Positions 38,812 through 48,075 are shown, counted from the first letter of the stretch. The stretch: 64,000 nucleotides of DNA from Planctomycetota bacterium (GCA_013285505.1 CP053450.1:3952796-4016795); one strand, 5' to 3'. Numbers and translations are program-made. The notes: a model not told the origin generated them from the sequence alone.

Positions 38812-40371
38812 TTAGTGCTCGGTGACCGTGCCGTCCGGGTTGGTCACGCGCACCCCGTAGAGGTCGAGCCGCCGGTCGGTGAACGGGCGGACCGTGCCCT
38901 GGATGCGGTTCCGTCGCAGCAGTTCGAGGTCCACGTCCTGCAGCACGGCGGTCTCGATGTTGGGCATGCTCTCGGCGGCGATCGCGTCGCGGGCGAACGG
39001 GAAGTCCGACGGCGTGAACACGCCGCACTGGGCGTAGTGCATGTCCGCGTTGTCCACGAAGGGCAGCATGCCGGCGCACCCGGCGATCGCGACGTAGCAC
39101 TGGTTCTCGATCGCCCGGGCCTGCGCACAGTGCCGCACCCTGAGGTACCCGTTCCGCTCGTCGGTGTTGTAGGGCACGAAGAGGATCTGGGCGCCCTTGG
39201 CCGCCGCGATGCGGGCCAGTTCGGGGAACTCCACGTCGTAGCAGATCAGCACCGCGATGCGGCCTCGGTCGGTGTCGAAGACCCGGACGTCGTTGCCCGG
39301 CGCGACGCCCCACCAGCGCGCCTCATTCGGCGTGATGTGGATCTTGTATTGCTTGTCGATCGAGCCGTCCCGCCGGAACAGGTAGGCGATGTTGTAGAGC
39401 CGCTCGTCCTCGAGGGCGAACTGGCTCCCGCCGATGACGTTGACGTTGTACTTGACGGCGAGGTCGTTGAACAGCTCGAGGTACTGCGGCGTGAACGCCG
39501 CGAGGCCTCGGGCCGCCTCCGACGGGCTCACCGCGTCGACCAGACACAGGAGCTGGGTCGTGAACAGCTCCGGGAAGAGCACGAAGTCGCTCTTGTAGTC
39601 GCTGGCGAGGTCCATGAAGAACTCGGCCTGCTTGGCGAACTCCTCGAAGTCCTTGACCCGGCGCATCTGGTACTGGATCAGGCACAGCCGCACCGAGTGG
39701 ACCGCCTGGAACCGGCGGGTGCCCTTCGGGAGGTGGTCGAGGTTGGTCCACTCCAGGAACGTCGCGTAGCCGCGGGAGGCGGTGTCGGACGGGAAGTAGC
39801 CCGGGATCAGCGCCTTGAGCGAGAACCCGTTGGAGAGCTGCGCCGTCAGCACCGGGTCGAACAGCCGCTTGCCGACGACGGCCTCGACATACTCGCGTGC
39901 GGTCATCTCGTCGGCGTGCTTGCCGTAGCCGGGGATCCGCCCGCCCACGATGATGCGGAGCAGGTTGTGCTCTCTGACGATCTGCTTGCGCGCCTCGTAC
40001 AGGCGGCGGGCGAGCTTCAGCCCGCGGTAGTCGGGGTCCACCATGATCTCGATGCCGTAGAGCGTGTCGCCGGCCGGGTTGTGGTTGCGGATGTACCCGG
40101 CGTCGCTGATCGCCTTCCAGTCCTGCCACGTGTCGTAGTCGTCGAAGTCCACGATCAGGCTCGAGGAGGTCGCGACGATCTCGCCCTCGTACTCCACGCA
40201 CAGCTGCCCCTCCGCGAAGTGGCGGAGCTGGCTCTCGATCTGCTCACGCTCCCACGTGTGCATGCCGGGGAAGCACCGCTTCTGCAGCGCGATCAGGGCG
40301 TCGAAGTCCTCGATCCGCAGCGGGCGGATGCGGATGTGTGTTTCGAACTGTTCAAGGTCGAGCTTGGTCAT
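38812..40371 (-). CDS. GNAT acetyltransferase / carbon-nitrogen hydrolase fusion
   Basis: The 519-residue protein joins a GNAT domain (~1-205; IRIRPLRIEDFDALIALQ and IEIMVDPDYRGLKLARRLY) to a nitrilase-type amidase (~225-500). The amidase triad is visible: Glu in LFPELF, Lys in DKQYKIHITPNE and Cys in VLICYDVEFPEL. The GNAT half carries the acetyl-CoA loop near DPDYRG. Such fusions are widespread and are annotated as bifunctional, with unproved substrates. A GGAGAAG box precedes the ATG. It may be in one transcript with pdxA, 21 bases upstream. Cytoplasmic, no signal. Confidence 0.9.
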   Translation of the reverse strand: MTKLDLEQFETHIRIRPLRIEDFDALIALQKRCFPGMHTWEREQIESQLRHFAEGQLCVEYEGEIVATSSSLIVDFDDYDTWQDWKAISDAGYIRNHNPAGDTLYGIEIMVDPDYRGLKLARRLYEARKQIVREHNLLRIIVGGRIPGYGKHADEMTAREYVEAVVGKRLFDPVLTAQLSNGFSLKALIPGYFPSDTASRGYATFLEWTNLDHLPKGTRRFQAVHSVRLCLIQYQMRRVKDFEEFAKQAEFFMDLASDYKSDFVLFPELFTTQLLCLVDAVSPSEAARGLAAFTPQYLELFNDLAVKYNVNVIGGSQFALEDERLYNIAYLFRRDGSIDKQYKIHITPNEARWWGVAPGNDVRVFDTDRGRIAVLICYDVEFPELARIAAAKGAQILFVPYNTDERNGYLRVRHCAQARAIENQCYVAIAGCAGMLPFVDNADMHYAQCGVFTPSDFPFARDAIAAESMPNIETAVLQDVDLELLRRNRIQGTVRPFTDRRLDLYGVRVTNPDGTVTEH

Positions 40372-40392
40372 CGCCGCTTCTCCGGAGGGGCG

Positions 40393-41472
40393 TCAGTGCG
40401 CGGCGCGACGCGCCGCGCGGGAGACGGCCATCCTCGCGGCCAGCAGCATAGCCGAACGCATGCTCCCCGGATCGGCCACGCCCCGGCCGACGATGTCGAA
40501 CGCCGTGCCGTGGTCCGGGCTCGTGCGGACCGCGCCGAGCCCGACCGTGACGTTGACCGCCTCGTCCCGGAACAGCAGCTTGACGGGGATCAACCCCTGG
40601 TCGTGGTACATCGCGACGACCAGGTCGTACCGCGCGGGCCTGCCCCCCGAACCGGCGCGGGGCATCGCCTCGCGGAAGATCGTGTCCGCCGGGAAGGGCC
40701 CGCTCGCGTCGACCCCGCTCCGCCGGGCCAGCTCGACCGCCGGGGCGATCAGCCGCTGGTCCTCATCGCCCAGGATGCCGCCCTCGCCGGCGTGCGGGTT
40801 GAGGCCGCAGACCGCGATGCGGGGGTGCTCGATGCCCAGGCTCCGGCACGCCTCGGCACCCAGGTCGATCGTGTCCACGATGCGGCCGATGGTCAGGGCG
40901 TGCTGCACCTCCATCAGCGGGATGTGCGCCGTCACGAGGATGACCCGCAGGTGGTCACTGACGAACATCATGCCGTGCCGCTTGGCGCCGAACCGCGTGG
41001 CCAGCAGCTCGGTGTGGCCCGGGTACTTGCCCCGCCCGGCCAGCGCCCACGCCTCCTTCGAGATCGGCCCGGTGACGATGCCGTCGGCGTGGAGGGGGTT
41101 GTCCGCCGGACGCCTGGCCATCGCGATCGCGTCCTCGACGAACCGGAACGACAGCTCGCCGCCCCGCTTCGACGGGCCCCGCGGCAGCACGATCGCCTCG
41201 CCGTTCTCCTCATAATCCACCAGCGTGACGTCGTGCGAGCGGGTGGTCTCGAGCAGCTCCGAGCCCCGCGGCACGCGCCACCAGCAGGGCTCGACCCCGA
41301 CCAGCTCGGCCGCCTTGTGCATCGCCGAACCGACGCCAAGCACCCGCCACCGGGCCACGCCGCGGACCTGCTCATCGGCCAGGGCCCGGACCAGAACCTC
41401 CGGACCGATCCCCGCCGGATCGCCGAGGCTCACCGCGAGTAGCGGCCGGGATGAAGCAGACGCGTTCTTCAC
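40393..41472 (-). CDS. pdxA: 4-hydroxythreonine-4-phosphate dehydrogenase
   Basis: PdxA oxidises 4-phosphohydroxy-L-threonine in pyridoxal phosphate biosynthesis. The 359-residue protein shows LAVSLGDPAGIGPEVLVRAL, the metal-binding GRGKYPGHTELL and VTAHIPLMEV, and NPHAGEGGILGDE, AMYHDQGLIPVKLL and TSPDHGTAFDIVGRG. All key His residues are there. GTG at 41472 gives the natural N-terminus; an unsupported frame continues upstream to 41736. Between it and the ABC permease (~180 bases) there is an inverted repeat. The domain order and length (usual ~330) match the family. Confidence 0.93.
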   Translation of the reverse strand: MKNASASSRPLLAVSLGDPAGIGPEVLVRALADEQVRGVARWRVLGVGSAMHKAAELVGVEPCWWRVPRGSELLETTRSHDVTLVDYEENGEAIVLPRGPSKRGGELSFRFVEDAIAMARRPADNPLHADGIVTGPISKEAWALAGRGKYPGHTELLATRFGAKRHGMMFVSDHLRVILVTAHIPLMEVQHALTIGRIVDTIDLGAEACRSLGIEHPRIAVCGLNPHAGEGGILGDEDQRLIAPAVELARRSGVDASGPFPADTIFREAMPRAGSGGRPARYDLVVAMYHDQGLIPVKLLFRDEAVNVTVGLGAVRTSPDHGTAFDIVGRGVADPGSMRSAMLLAARMAVSRAARRAAH

Positions 41473-41514
41473 CGGGAATTCTACGCGCCCCGGTCGCGCA
41501 CTCGATCTCCACCC

Positions 41515-41635
41515 CGACGAGCCCCGAGCGCAAGCTCGGGCCCGAACGGCCTGCACGCCGGTCATGCCAACACTCGGCCCGCCGCCGTGCTCCGGGAGAT
41601 GTGGACGTTCCCGAGCTGGCGCTCGGGGCTCGTCG
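41515..41635. repeat. Inverted repeat with 17-bp perfect arms (AGCCCCGAGCGC family)
   Basis: CGACGAGCCCCGAGCGC at 41515-41531 is the perfect reverse complement of GCGCTCGGGGCTCGTCG at 41619-41635. The left arm also contains its own hairpin CCCGAGCGCAAGCTCGGG. It sits between pdxA and the ABC permease. The GCGCAAGC-looped stem resembles the stem inside thiL (58928-58947), indicating a dispersed family. Confidence 0.7.
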
Positions 41636-41651
41636 AAATGCCGGACCGACC

Positions 41652-43463
41652 TCACACGCGGAAGATCGACCCGAGCTTCTTGCCCAGGAGCAGCGACGCC
41701 CCCATGAGTGTCACCGTGAGCAGCGCCATGCCCCACACGCCCATCGCGCTGGCGACGTACTGCCCCACCCCCAGCATCTCGCTGAACGCGAAGATCTGCT
41801 TGGTGATCGGGTAGTGCTCGGCCTTCTGCGCCAGGATCAGCGAGTCGGACACCTCCAGCATCGAGAAGCTGAAGACCAGCAGACCGCCGGCGATCAGGTT
41901 GGCCATGATCAGCGGCACGATCACCTTGACGACCGCCTTGGGACGCGAGGCGCCCAGGTTGACCGCCGCCTCTTCCAACTCACCCGAGGTCTGCTCCAGG
42001 CCCGCGACTGTGGACCGCACGATGTAGGGCAGCCGCCGCACGGCGTAGGCGATGATCAGCAGCGGGAACGGGTTCGGGTCCGATCCGAACACCTCGAAGA
42101 CCCCCGGCAGCAGCGGCGGGATCGTCAGCAGCGGGTCTTCGGTCCCGCCGATCACCAGGTCGCGACCGAAAGGCCACGCCAGCGTCATCGCGACATAGCC
42201 GAACGCCATCACCAACCCCGGCACCGCCAGCGGCAGCATGCAGAGCGCATCGAGCAGCCCGCGGCCCTTGACCTTGGTCCGCACCAGCAGGTAGGCGATC
42301 ACCACGCCCACACCGATATCCAGCACCATCGCCGCGAACGAGAGCACGAGGCTGTTGCGGATCGCGCTGGTCGCTGCCGGGTCACTCAACGCCACGCCGA
42401 AGTGCTCCAGCGTGAACGCGTCCGGCAGCACCGACCGGTACCACGTGCCCGGCGCAGAGAGGCTCGTCAGCACCACGCCGATATGGGGCAGCACCGCCAG
42501 GAAGCTCACCGCGATGAACCCGCCGGCCGCGAGCCAGCCGATGGTGCCGGACAGCGGCTTCTCGGCCGAGGCGCGGCTCGCCTTGGAGTACATCGCGTGC
42601 GCCCTCCCGCCGAAGAGCATCCGCCCGCCCGCATAGAGAAGGATCGAGCACGCCAGCAGCACCACCGTCAGGGCGTAGGGCTCGACCGAGTTCTCCACCT
42701 CTTTGAGGCCGAAGAAGATCTGCACCGGCGTCACCGTGTAAAAATCAAACATCAGCGGCGTGCCGAGCTCGGTGAACGACCAGATGAAGACGATCGTCCC
42801 GCCCGCGAACAGCCCCGGCCGGATCAGGGGCAGCGTGATCCGGAAGAACCGGCGGAGCGGGCTCGACCCCAGATTCTCCGCCGACTCGTTGAGCGCGGGG
42901 TCGAGGTTGGCCAACGCCGCCGTCGCGTTCAGATAGATGATGGGGTAGAGGTGCAGCGCCTCGGCGACCACCACCCCCCAGAACCGGGCCTCCCCGAGCA
43001 CGTCCCAATCGGTGCCCAAAACCGCGTTGAGCGCCCCCTGACGCCCCATGATCGCCCGCAGCCCGATCGCCCCGACAAACGGCGGCAGGATCAGCGGCAC
43101 CAGGACGGCCGCGTTGAGCCACTTCTTCCCGGGGAAGCTGTAGCCGGCGTTGAGCAGCGCCAGGGGCAGGGCGATCACGATGCAGAGCAGCGTCGTGCAG
43201 ACCGCGATCATGCCGGAATTGGCCAGCCCCTCGATCTTGAGCGGGTCGCGGAAGACCAGCAGCAGGTGGTCGAGCGTGAAGCCGGTGCCCGTCGCCGGGT
43301 CGGCGGCGAACCCGCCGCGGACCGTCAGCAGGATCGGCACCACGAGGAACCACCCCAGCAGCGCAAAGATGCCGCTGAGGAGCACGTAGTGCCAGATGTG
43401 GGGCTTGGGCGCGCTGGAGCATGCGCGGTGAGTGTAGCGAACCGGTCTGGCCTCAAACGGCAC
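41652..43463 (-). CDS. Double-domain ABC transporter permease (Fe3+/thiamine-type)
   Basis: The 603-residue membrane protein has two permease halves, each with the EAA loop that contacts the ATPase: ENLGSSPLRRFFRITLPLI in the first and EEAAVNLGASRPKAVVKVIVPLI in the second. This is the FbpB/ThiP-type architecture (fused permeases) of Fe3+, thiamine or 2-aminoethylphosphonate importers. About twelve hydrophobic segments are visible. No periplasmic binding protein or ATPase gene lies within the window, so the partners are elsewhere. The first ~25 residues are polar and the true start may be slightly downstream of the ATG at 43463. Its stop is followed by the inverted repeat at 41515-41635. Confidence 0.88.
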   Translation of the reverse strand: MPFEARPVRYTHRACSSAPKPHIWHYVLLSGIFALLGWFLVVPILLTVRGGFAADPATGTGFTLDHLLLVFRDPLKIEGLANSGMIAVCTTLLCIVIALPLALLNAGYSFPGKKWLNAAVLVPLILPPFVGAIGLRAIMGRQGALNAVLGTDWDVLGEARFWGVVVAEALHLYPIIYLNATAALANLDPALNESAENLGSSPLRRFFRITLPLIRPGLFAGGTIVFIWSFTELGTPLMFDFYTVTPVQIFFGLKEVENSVEPYALTVVLLACSILLYAGGRMLFGGRAHAMYSKASRASAEKPLSGTIGWLAAGGFIAVSFLAVLPHIGVVLTSLSAPGTWYRSVLPDAFTLEHFGVALSDPAATSAIRNSLVLSFAAMVLDIGVGVVIAYLLVRTKVKGRGLLDALCMLPLAVPGLVMAFGYVAMTLAWPFGRDLVIGGTEDPLLTIPPLLPGVFEVFGSDPNPFPLLIIAYAVRRLPYIVRSTVAGLEQTSGELEEAAVNLGASRPKAVVKVIVPLIMANLIAGGLLVFSFSMLEVSDSLILAQKAEHYPITKQIFAFSEMLGVGQYVASAMGVWGMALLTVTLMGASLLLGKKLGSIFRV

Positions 43464-43487
43464 CCTCTCGGCCGCCGCCGCCGGGCC

Positions 43488-44736
43488 CTAGCGGATCGAC
43501 GCGGGCACGGTCAGCGCCTCGGGCCCCAGGGTCTGCACCGTGACCCGGCCCATCTGGCGGGACGCGACGTACGCGTTGAGCCGGTCGAGCGTGACCGCAT
43601 CGATCTCGGCCGCGATCTCCGCCAGCGAGCGGGGCCGGCCGAGCCGGAACAGGTCGTGCGCCGCTGCCGAGGCCCGGGCGTCGGTCGATTCGCCGCTGAA
43701 GACCAGGCCCGACTTGAGACCGGCGACTGCGCGACGGAACTCCTCGGGCGTGATCTTGCCCTCGGGCGTGCTGAGGCGCTGCATCTCGGAGACGAGCACA
43801 TCGAGGGACTCCTGCGCGCGGTCCGGCTGTGTGCCGACGCTGGCGCTGACGAGCCCGAAGTCACGATCGGTCGAGTAGCGGGCGTGGACCGAGTAGCAGA
43901 GGCCCCGCTTCTCCCGCACCTCCGTGAACAGCCGCGAAGACATCCCGCCGCTGAGCACACGCACGGCCAGCCGCTCGAGCACGGCGTCCTCGCTGGGCTC
44001 GGCCGGGGCGTCGTGCATCAGCACGATCTGCACCTGATTGGTCTCGTCCTCGATGTGGTCGTAGCCGCGCGGGGGTGCCGACGCCGGCGTGGGCTCCTCT
44101 GCAAGACCACGCCAGCCGCCGAGCAGCGTCTCGAGCGCCTCCTCCAGCTCGGCAGCGTCCACGCGCCCGGACACCGCGATGATCGAGCTCGCCGCCGCGG
44201 CCACCGAGGGCCACTGCCCACGCAACTCATCGCCGGTCAGCGCCTCGATCCCCGCCGTCTCGCCGTCGGTCGGGCGGTTGAACGGCGGGGCGAGATGGCG
44301 GGCCTTCGCCCCCAGCGCCGCCAGCTCCGCGGGCTCGTCCTGGAGCCTCGATCGCCTGCAGACACAGCTGACGCGTGGGTTCGATCGAGGCGTCCTCGAA
44401 CCGCGGCAGCCGCACCATGTCGGCCACCAGCGGCAGTGATTCGAGCAGTTTGGACCCGAGCACGGTCGTCGCGAGTGACAGGAACCGGCTCGAGACGCCC
44501 GTCGATCGGCCCGCGCCGAGCCGGTCGAACGCATCGGCCTGGGCCCGTGAATCGAGATTTCCGGCGCCGCGGAGCAGTAATTCGGACCACATCGACGCCC
44601 GTCCGACGCGATCGGGCGCGTCGGTGGCGATTCCGGCGGGCAGAAGCCAGACCATCGCCGCGGATTGCACGCCGGGGTTGGACTCGACAACGACGCGGGT
44701 CTGATTGGTGAGTGTGAACTGGGAGATGTCGGTCAT
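43488..44736 (-). CDS. M16 family protein lacking the zinc site (frameshifted)
   Basis: The repaired 416-residue protein resembles one M16 (pitrilysin/processing peptidase) unit. The C-terminal half has the M16 partner motif VREKRGLCYSVHARY and the sequence RLAVRVLSGGMSSRLF. The N-terminal half, where HxxEH should occur after the first strands, reads VGRASMWSELLLRGAG. Thus only the Glu is kept and zinc cannot be bound normally. It would be a non-catalytic subunit that needs an active partner, which is not seen here. Two bases are missing at 44344-44348; the repaired text reads CLQAIEALQDEPAELAALGAKA. No signal peptide is visible. Confidence 0.75.
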
Positions 44737-45380
44737 GCGCGGCCTCGCAAGCGTGATGCGCGACCGCCGGAGCGAAGGGCGAGCGCGCTCGTTGAATGGA
44801 GCAGTGTATCGGACGAAATCGGGCTCCGGAGCCCTGCAACGCGTCCGAGCGAGGACTCCGACGCACGCGAAATAGCATCGATCATGCCGAGTACGTGCAC
44901 GAACATGCTGCGTTCTTGACGCGCCGAGCCACTTTTGCGCGTTTCGACACGATGCGGGGCCCACGAGTCGATCGGCGTGCCTGTCGGTTGCGCTTTGAGC
45001 GTCGCGACGCGTGTTGATCTTCCGATTCGAGGTGTTGGTGCGCGGTGTGTCGGCGCATCCGCGCGAGCGCTCACGCAGCGCGCGATGCACCGCCGCAGCG
45101 CGGCGTGCAACACCCATCTGATGACCATCACACGATCGCCTGATCCGCACAGACGGAACCGTCTGACTTGCAAAGCGGACCGAATGCGCGCACACTACGC
45201 GCGGTCAGAACGGATGAACGCAGCGTGATCGCGACGATGCGCAACGAGCAGACACCGCGTGTTGACTCAAGACACGCACAAAGTTGACCCGATAGTCGAA
45301 GTATCTCGGGAAGGAGCGATGGTCGTTCCTGTCGGCAGTAGGTCGGCTCCGAGGTGCATGTGATCCGAAGGAGAACACAA
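44737..45380. other. Non-coding region upstream of the histone-like gene
   Basis: This 644-base stretch separates the M16 gene (leaving on the minus strand) from the lysine-rich gene (leaving on the plus strand). Its GC content is visibly lower than in the flanking genes. The frames that are open across it code for irregular, Arg-rich, unconserved text. It probably contains both promoters; two TTGAC boxes (45262 and 45284) are present, but I find no convincing -10 element. No RNA gene is recognised. Confidence 0.5.
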
Positions 45381-45833
45381 ATGGCGAAGAAGAAAGCCAC
45401 CCGGAAAAAGGCGACCAAGAAGGCCGCTAAAAAGGCCACTAGGAAAAAGGTGACCCGCAAGAAGGCCGCGAAGAAGTCCACCGCCAAGAAGGCCACCAAG
45501 AAGAAGGCCACCCGCAAGAAGGCCGCCAAGAAGGCCACCAAGAAGAAGGCCACTCGCAAGAAGGCCACCCGGAAGAAGACCGCCAAGAAGGCCACCAAGA
45601 AGAAGGCCACTCGCAAGAAGGCCGCCAAGAAGACCACCAAGAAGAAGGCCACTCGCAAGAAGGCCACCCGGAAGAAGACCGCCAAGAAGGCCGGCAAGAA
45701 GAAGGCCACTCGCAAGAAGGCCACCAAGAAGAAGGCCACCCGCAAGAAGGCCGCCAAGAAGGCCACTCGCAAGAAGGCCACCCGCAAGAAGTCCACTCGC
45801 CGGAAGGCCGCCAAGAAGGGCGCCACCGGCTGA
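45381..45833 (+). CDS. Lysine/alanine-rich histone H1-like DNA-binding protein
   Basis: The 150-residue protein consists almost wholly of Lys, Ala, Thr and Arg, in tandem modules such as KKATRKKAAKKATKKK and KKATRKKATRKKTAKK. It resembles the C-terminal tail of histone H1 and the bacterial histone-like proteins (HctB-type). Such proteins bind and compact DNA without sequence preference. An AAGGAG box lies before the ATG. The DNA is itself a tandem array of near-identical 15- to 30-base units, so the length probably varies between strains and assembly may miscount the units. No globular domain is present. Confidence 0.82.
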   Translation: MAKKKATRKKATKKAAKKATRKKVTRKKAAKKSTAKKATKKKATRKKAAKKATKKKATRKKATRKKTAKKATKKKATRKKAAKKTTKKKATRKKATRKKTAKKAGKKKATRKKATKKKATRKKAAKKATRKKATRKKSTRRKAAKKGATG

Positions 45834-45857
45834 GCGACAGCTTGCCCAGTCACTCTC

Positions 45858-45893
45858 GCGGGGTCGGCGTATGCCGGCCCCGCGTCACGTTTT
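45858..45893 (+). terminator. Terminator after the histone-like gene
   Basis: The stem GCGGGGTCGGC / GCCGGCCCCGC (45858-45868 and 45873-45883) with a four-base loop is followed by GTCACG and TTTT (45890-45893), 24 bases after the stop. Confidence 0.65.
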
Positions 45894-45938
45894 GGGCCGC
45901 GGCGTTGCACGCACGCCCGATCCACGCAACACTCTGGC

Positions 45939-46551
45939 ATGAGTTCCACACCAGCCGAAGCCGTCCGCTCGCTCCGGGCCGCTGCGCAAGGACATCTGCT
46001 CGCAGACGCCGACACCGTGCGGCCCGTCCTCTGGGTCCTCGACCGGCGACGCGGCCAGCTCGTCTTCCCCATGCCGCGCGAACTCGAGGACGTCACCGAG
46101 GCGCAGCTCATGATCCCCGAAGAGCACGACCCCAGGCTCGCCGCACTGCTGTCGATCGAGGTCACCGACGCGCCGCCGGCCGCGGCCGAGATCCGGCACG
46201 AGGTCTACCACGGCGCCGCACGCGAGGCCCGATGGGCCGTCGCCACCATCGAAGCGCTCCGCTACCACGGCGAGGCGTTCGACAGCGACGCACTCGAGCT
46301 GATCGACCCGCTCGCCGAGCACGAGCCGGCGCTCTGCCGCGGGCTCAACGCCGACGCCCATCGCCTCGCCGAGATCTGCCGACACCATGCCGGCACCAGT
46401 GTGCCCAAGCCGGTCGCGGTCGGTGTGGACCCGGACGGTATCGATGTGCGCGCGCTTCGGCATCGTGCGTGTGGAGTTCGACGAGCACGCCACGACCCTC
46501 GACGAAGCGAACCAGGCCATCGCCAGGCTGGCCGCCGGGGCGGAGGCATGA
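45939..46551 (+). CDS. HugZ/DUF2470-like protein (frameshifted)
   Basis: Repaired length is 203 residues. The N-terminal half (PVLWVLDRRRGQLVFPMPREL, RLAALLSIEVTDAP) is a beta-rich segment like the split-barrel domain of pyridoxamine phosphate oxidase-related proteins. The C-terminal ~85 residues (LNADAHRLAEICRHHAG, VAVGVDPDGIDVRAFGIVRVEFDEHATTLDEANQAIARL) match the DUF2470 or HugZ C-terminal layout with its 'VDPDGIDVR' core. HugZ-type proteins degrade haem; the haem-binding residues cannot be confirmed here, so I call only the fold. One extra base in the GCGCGCGC tract near 46450 breaks the frame. Its stop overlaps the next start as ATGA, so the pair is translationally coupled. Confidence 0.6.
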
Positions 46552-47829
46552 AACCGGCCGCGGCAGCCCTCTCCCGCGCCGAGGCCCCAGCGTTGCGCGA
46601 GGCGCACGCCCACCTCTACCAACTGGGCCGCTCGCAGCAGATGCTCGAGCTCTCCGGGTGCGGCTCGGCCGACGAACTGCTCGCGGCGTTCGCCGAGCGC
46701 TCCGGACACTCCACCGACGCACCCTGCCTGCTCGGGCAGGGTGCCCGTCCGGAGAGTTGGCCGGACCCCGCCTGGCCCGACCTGCCCGCCTTCGACCGGG
46801 CAACGGGCAACGTGCCGGGCGCTGGCGTGGTGCTTCGACTACCACGCGCTGCTGGCCAACTCCGCCATGCTCGCCCTCGCCGGGATCGACCGCCACACGC
46901 CCGACCCGCCCGGCGGGATCATCCAGCGGACGCCCGACGGGCAACCCACCGGAGCGGTCTACGAGTCGGCCGCACTCCTGGTCTGGAACGCCGCGCCCGA
47001 GCCCGCCCCGGAGCACCGGCCGAGGATCCTCGCCGCCGCACTCGAAGCGCTCGGCCGCTTCGAGGAGATCCACGACCTCAAGGCCCAGCCTTGGCTCGGG
47101 CCGGTGCTCCGCACCGTGCTGCTGTCCTGCGCGCGCGCCACCAGCGTCGTGCTCTTCCCCCTCGTCGAAGACCTCGACGCGACACTCGCCACACGGGCCG
47201 AGTGGGAGTCAGCGCACCTCCGCCTCGGCGGGGCCAAGATCTTCGTGGACGGCACGCTCAACTCGCGAACCGCGTGGATGCTCCACCCCTACGCCGACGG
47301 CCGCCCCGACCACCCCCGCGGCACGCCGATGATGACGCCGCGGCAGATCGAGGACGCCGTGCGCCAGTGCGACGCCGCCGGCCTGCCGCTGGCCGCCCAC
47401 GCCATCGGCGACGGCGCGGTCCGGGCCGTGCTCGACGCGATCGAGTCCGTCCGGCCCAAAGCACGCGGCTTCCGGATCGAGCACGCCGAGATCATCGACG
47501 AGGCCGACGTGCCCCGGTTCGCCGAGCTCGGCGTGATCGCCAGCGTCCAGCCGTGCCACCTCCTCTACGACATCGAGGCCCTCCGCAACGCCATGCCCGA
47601 CCGGCTCGACCGGGTGCTCCCCCTCCGCGAGCTGATCGACGCCGGGTGTACGCCCGGCAGCTCGCTGCTCTTCGGCTCGGATGTCCCGATCGTGAGGTCC
47701 GACCCGGAGGACTCGATCCTCGCCGCGACCGCCAGGCGGCGGGCCGACATGCGCGCGCAGGACGCCATCTCGCCGGAACAGGCGATCACCGAAGATGAGG
47801 CGTGGCGCGGTTTCCGCGCCGATGCCTGA
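46548..47829 (+). CDS. Amidohydrolase family 3 (YtcJ-like) protein (frameshifted)
   Basis: Repaired length is 426 residues. Near the N-terminus is the metal-binding EAHAHLYQLG (normally DAHxHL); then the amidohydrolase-3 segments NSAMLALAGI, GGAKIFVDGTLNSRTAWM, AAHAIGDGAVRAVLDAIE, FRIEHAEIIDEADVPRFAELGVIASVQPCHL and FGSDVPIVRSDP follow. These are the usual metal ligands of the YtcJ group (His, His, Lys, His, His, Asp). The N-terminal beta-sandwich found in most YtcJ proteins is absent, making this a short version. The frame is broken by one extra G at GGGCGCT (46817-46823); repair gives TGNVPALAWCFDYHALLAN. Substrate unknown (N-acyl amino acids or cyclic amides are typical). Confidence 0.85.
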
Positions 47830-47854
47830 AACCATCGCCGAGAGCGGCGAACGC

Positions 47855-48075
47855 CTATCTGGGCTTGTGCCGACTCAGCAGCCGGCTGATCAGCCAGAAC
47901 TGGGCGAACACGCCGGGGATCCGCATCACGCGGAAGCCCCCGCGCACGCCCTTGGGCAGCTCGTCGCGCTCACTCTGGGCACGGGCGCTGTTGGCGAGCC
48001 GCCTCGCCGAGCCGGCGTGACGGGTCGGCGGAGCCGCCCGGAGACCTTCTCGTACAGCTTCGGATCGATGACCAT
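47855..48075 (-). CDS. Small conserved-looking protein, 72 residues after repair (two frameshifts)
   Basis: The ATG at 48075 follows a strong AGGGAGGA box. Read directly, the frame runs into an arbitrary sequence, but two one-base corrections at AGCCGCC (47997-48003 and 48032-48038, both to AGCGCC) give a 72-residue protein with an ordered pattern: a basic amphipathic helix first, then GVRGGFRVMRIPGVFAQFWL and ISRLLSRHKPR. The corrected frame ends at the TAG at 47855. It could be a small membrane-associated protein. No family is recognised. Its existence rests on the strong ribosome site and the consistent repair, so confidence is moderate. Confidence 0.5.

Noticed and set aside
38122..41442. 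A 1106-codon plus-strand open frame
   Set aside because: It is antisense to the MFS, GNAT-nitrilase and pdxA genes, whose motifs are clear; the translation is Arg/Gly/Val/His-rich without any family pattern.
41451..44711. A 1086-codon plus-strand open frame
   Set aside because: Antisense to the ABC permease and the M16 gene; contains no recognisable domain and is a result of high GC content.
44737..45380. Small ORFs in the non-coding region before the histone-like gene
   Set aside because: Candidates are Arg/Ser-rich, lack ribosome sites and overlap each other in different frames.
45128..46165. Minus-strand frame of 345 codons with repeated Phe/Leu/Val/Ala blocks, like a membrane protein
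   Set aside because: It is the mirror of the lysine-rich histone-like gene (AAG/GCC codons reversed give Phe/Leu/Gly), has no ribosome site and ends without conservation.
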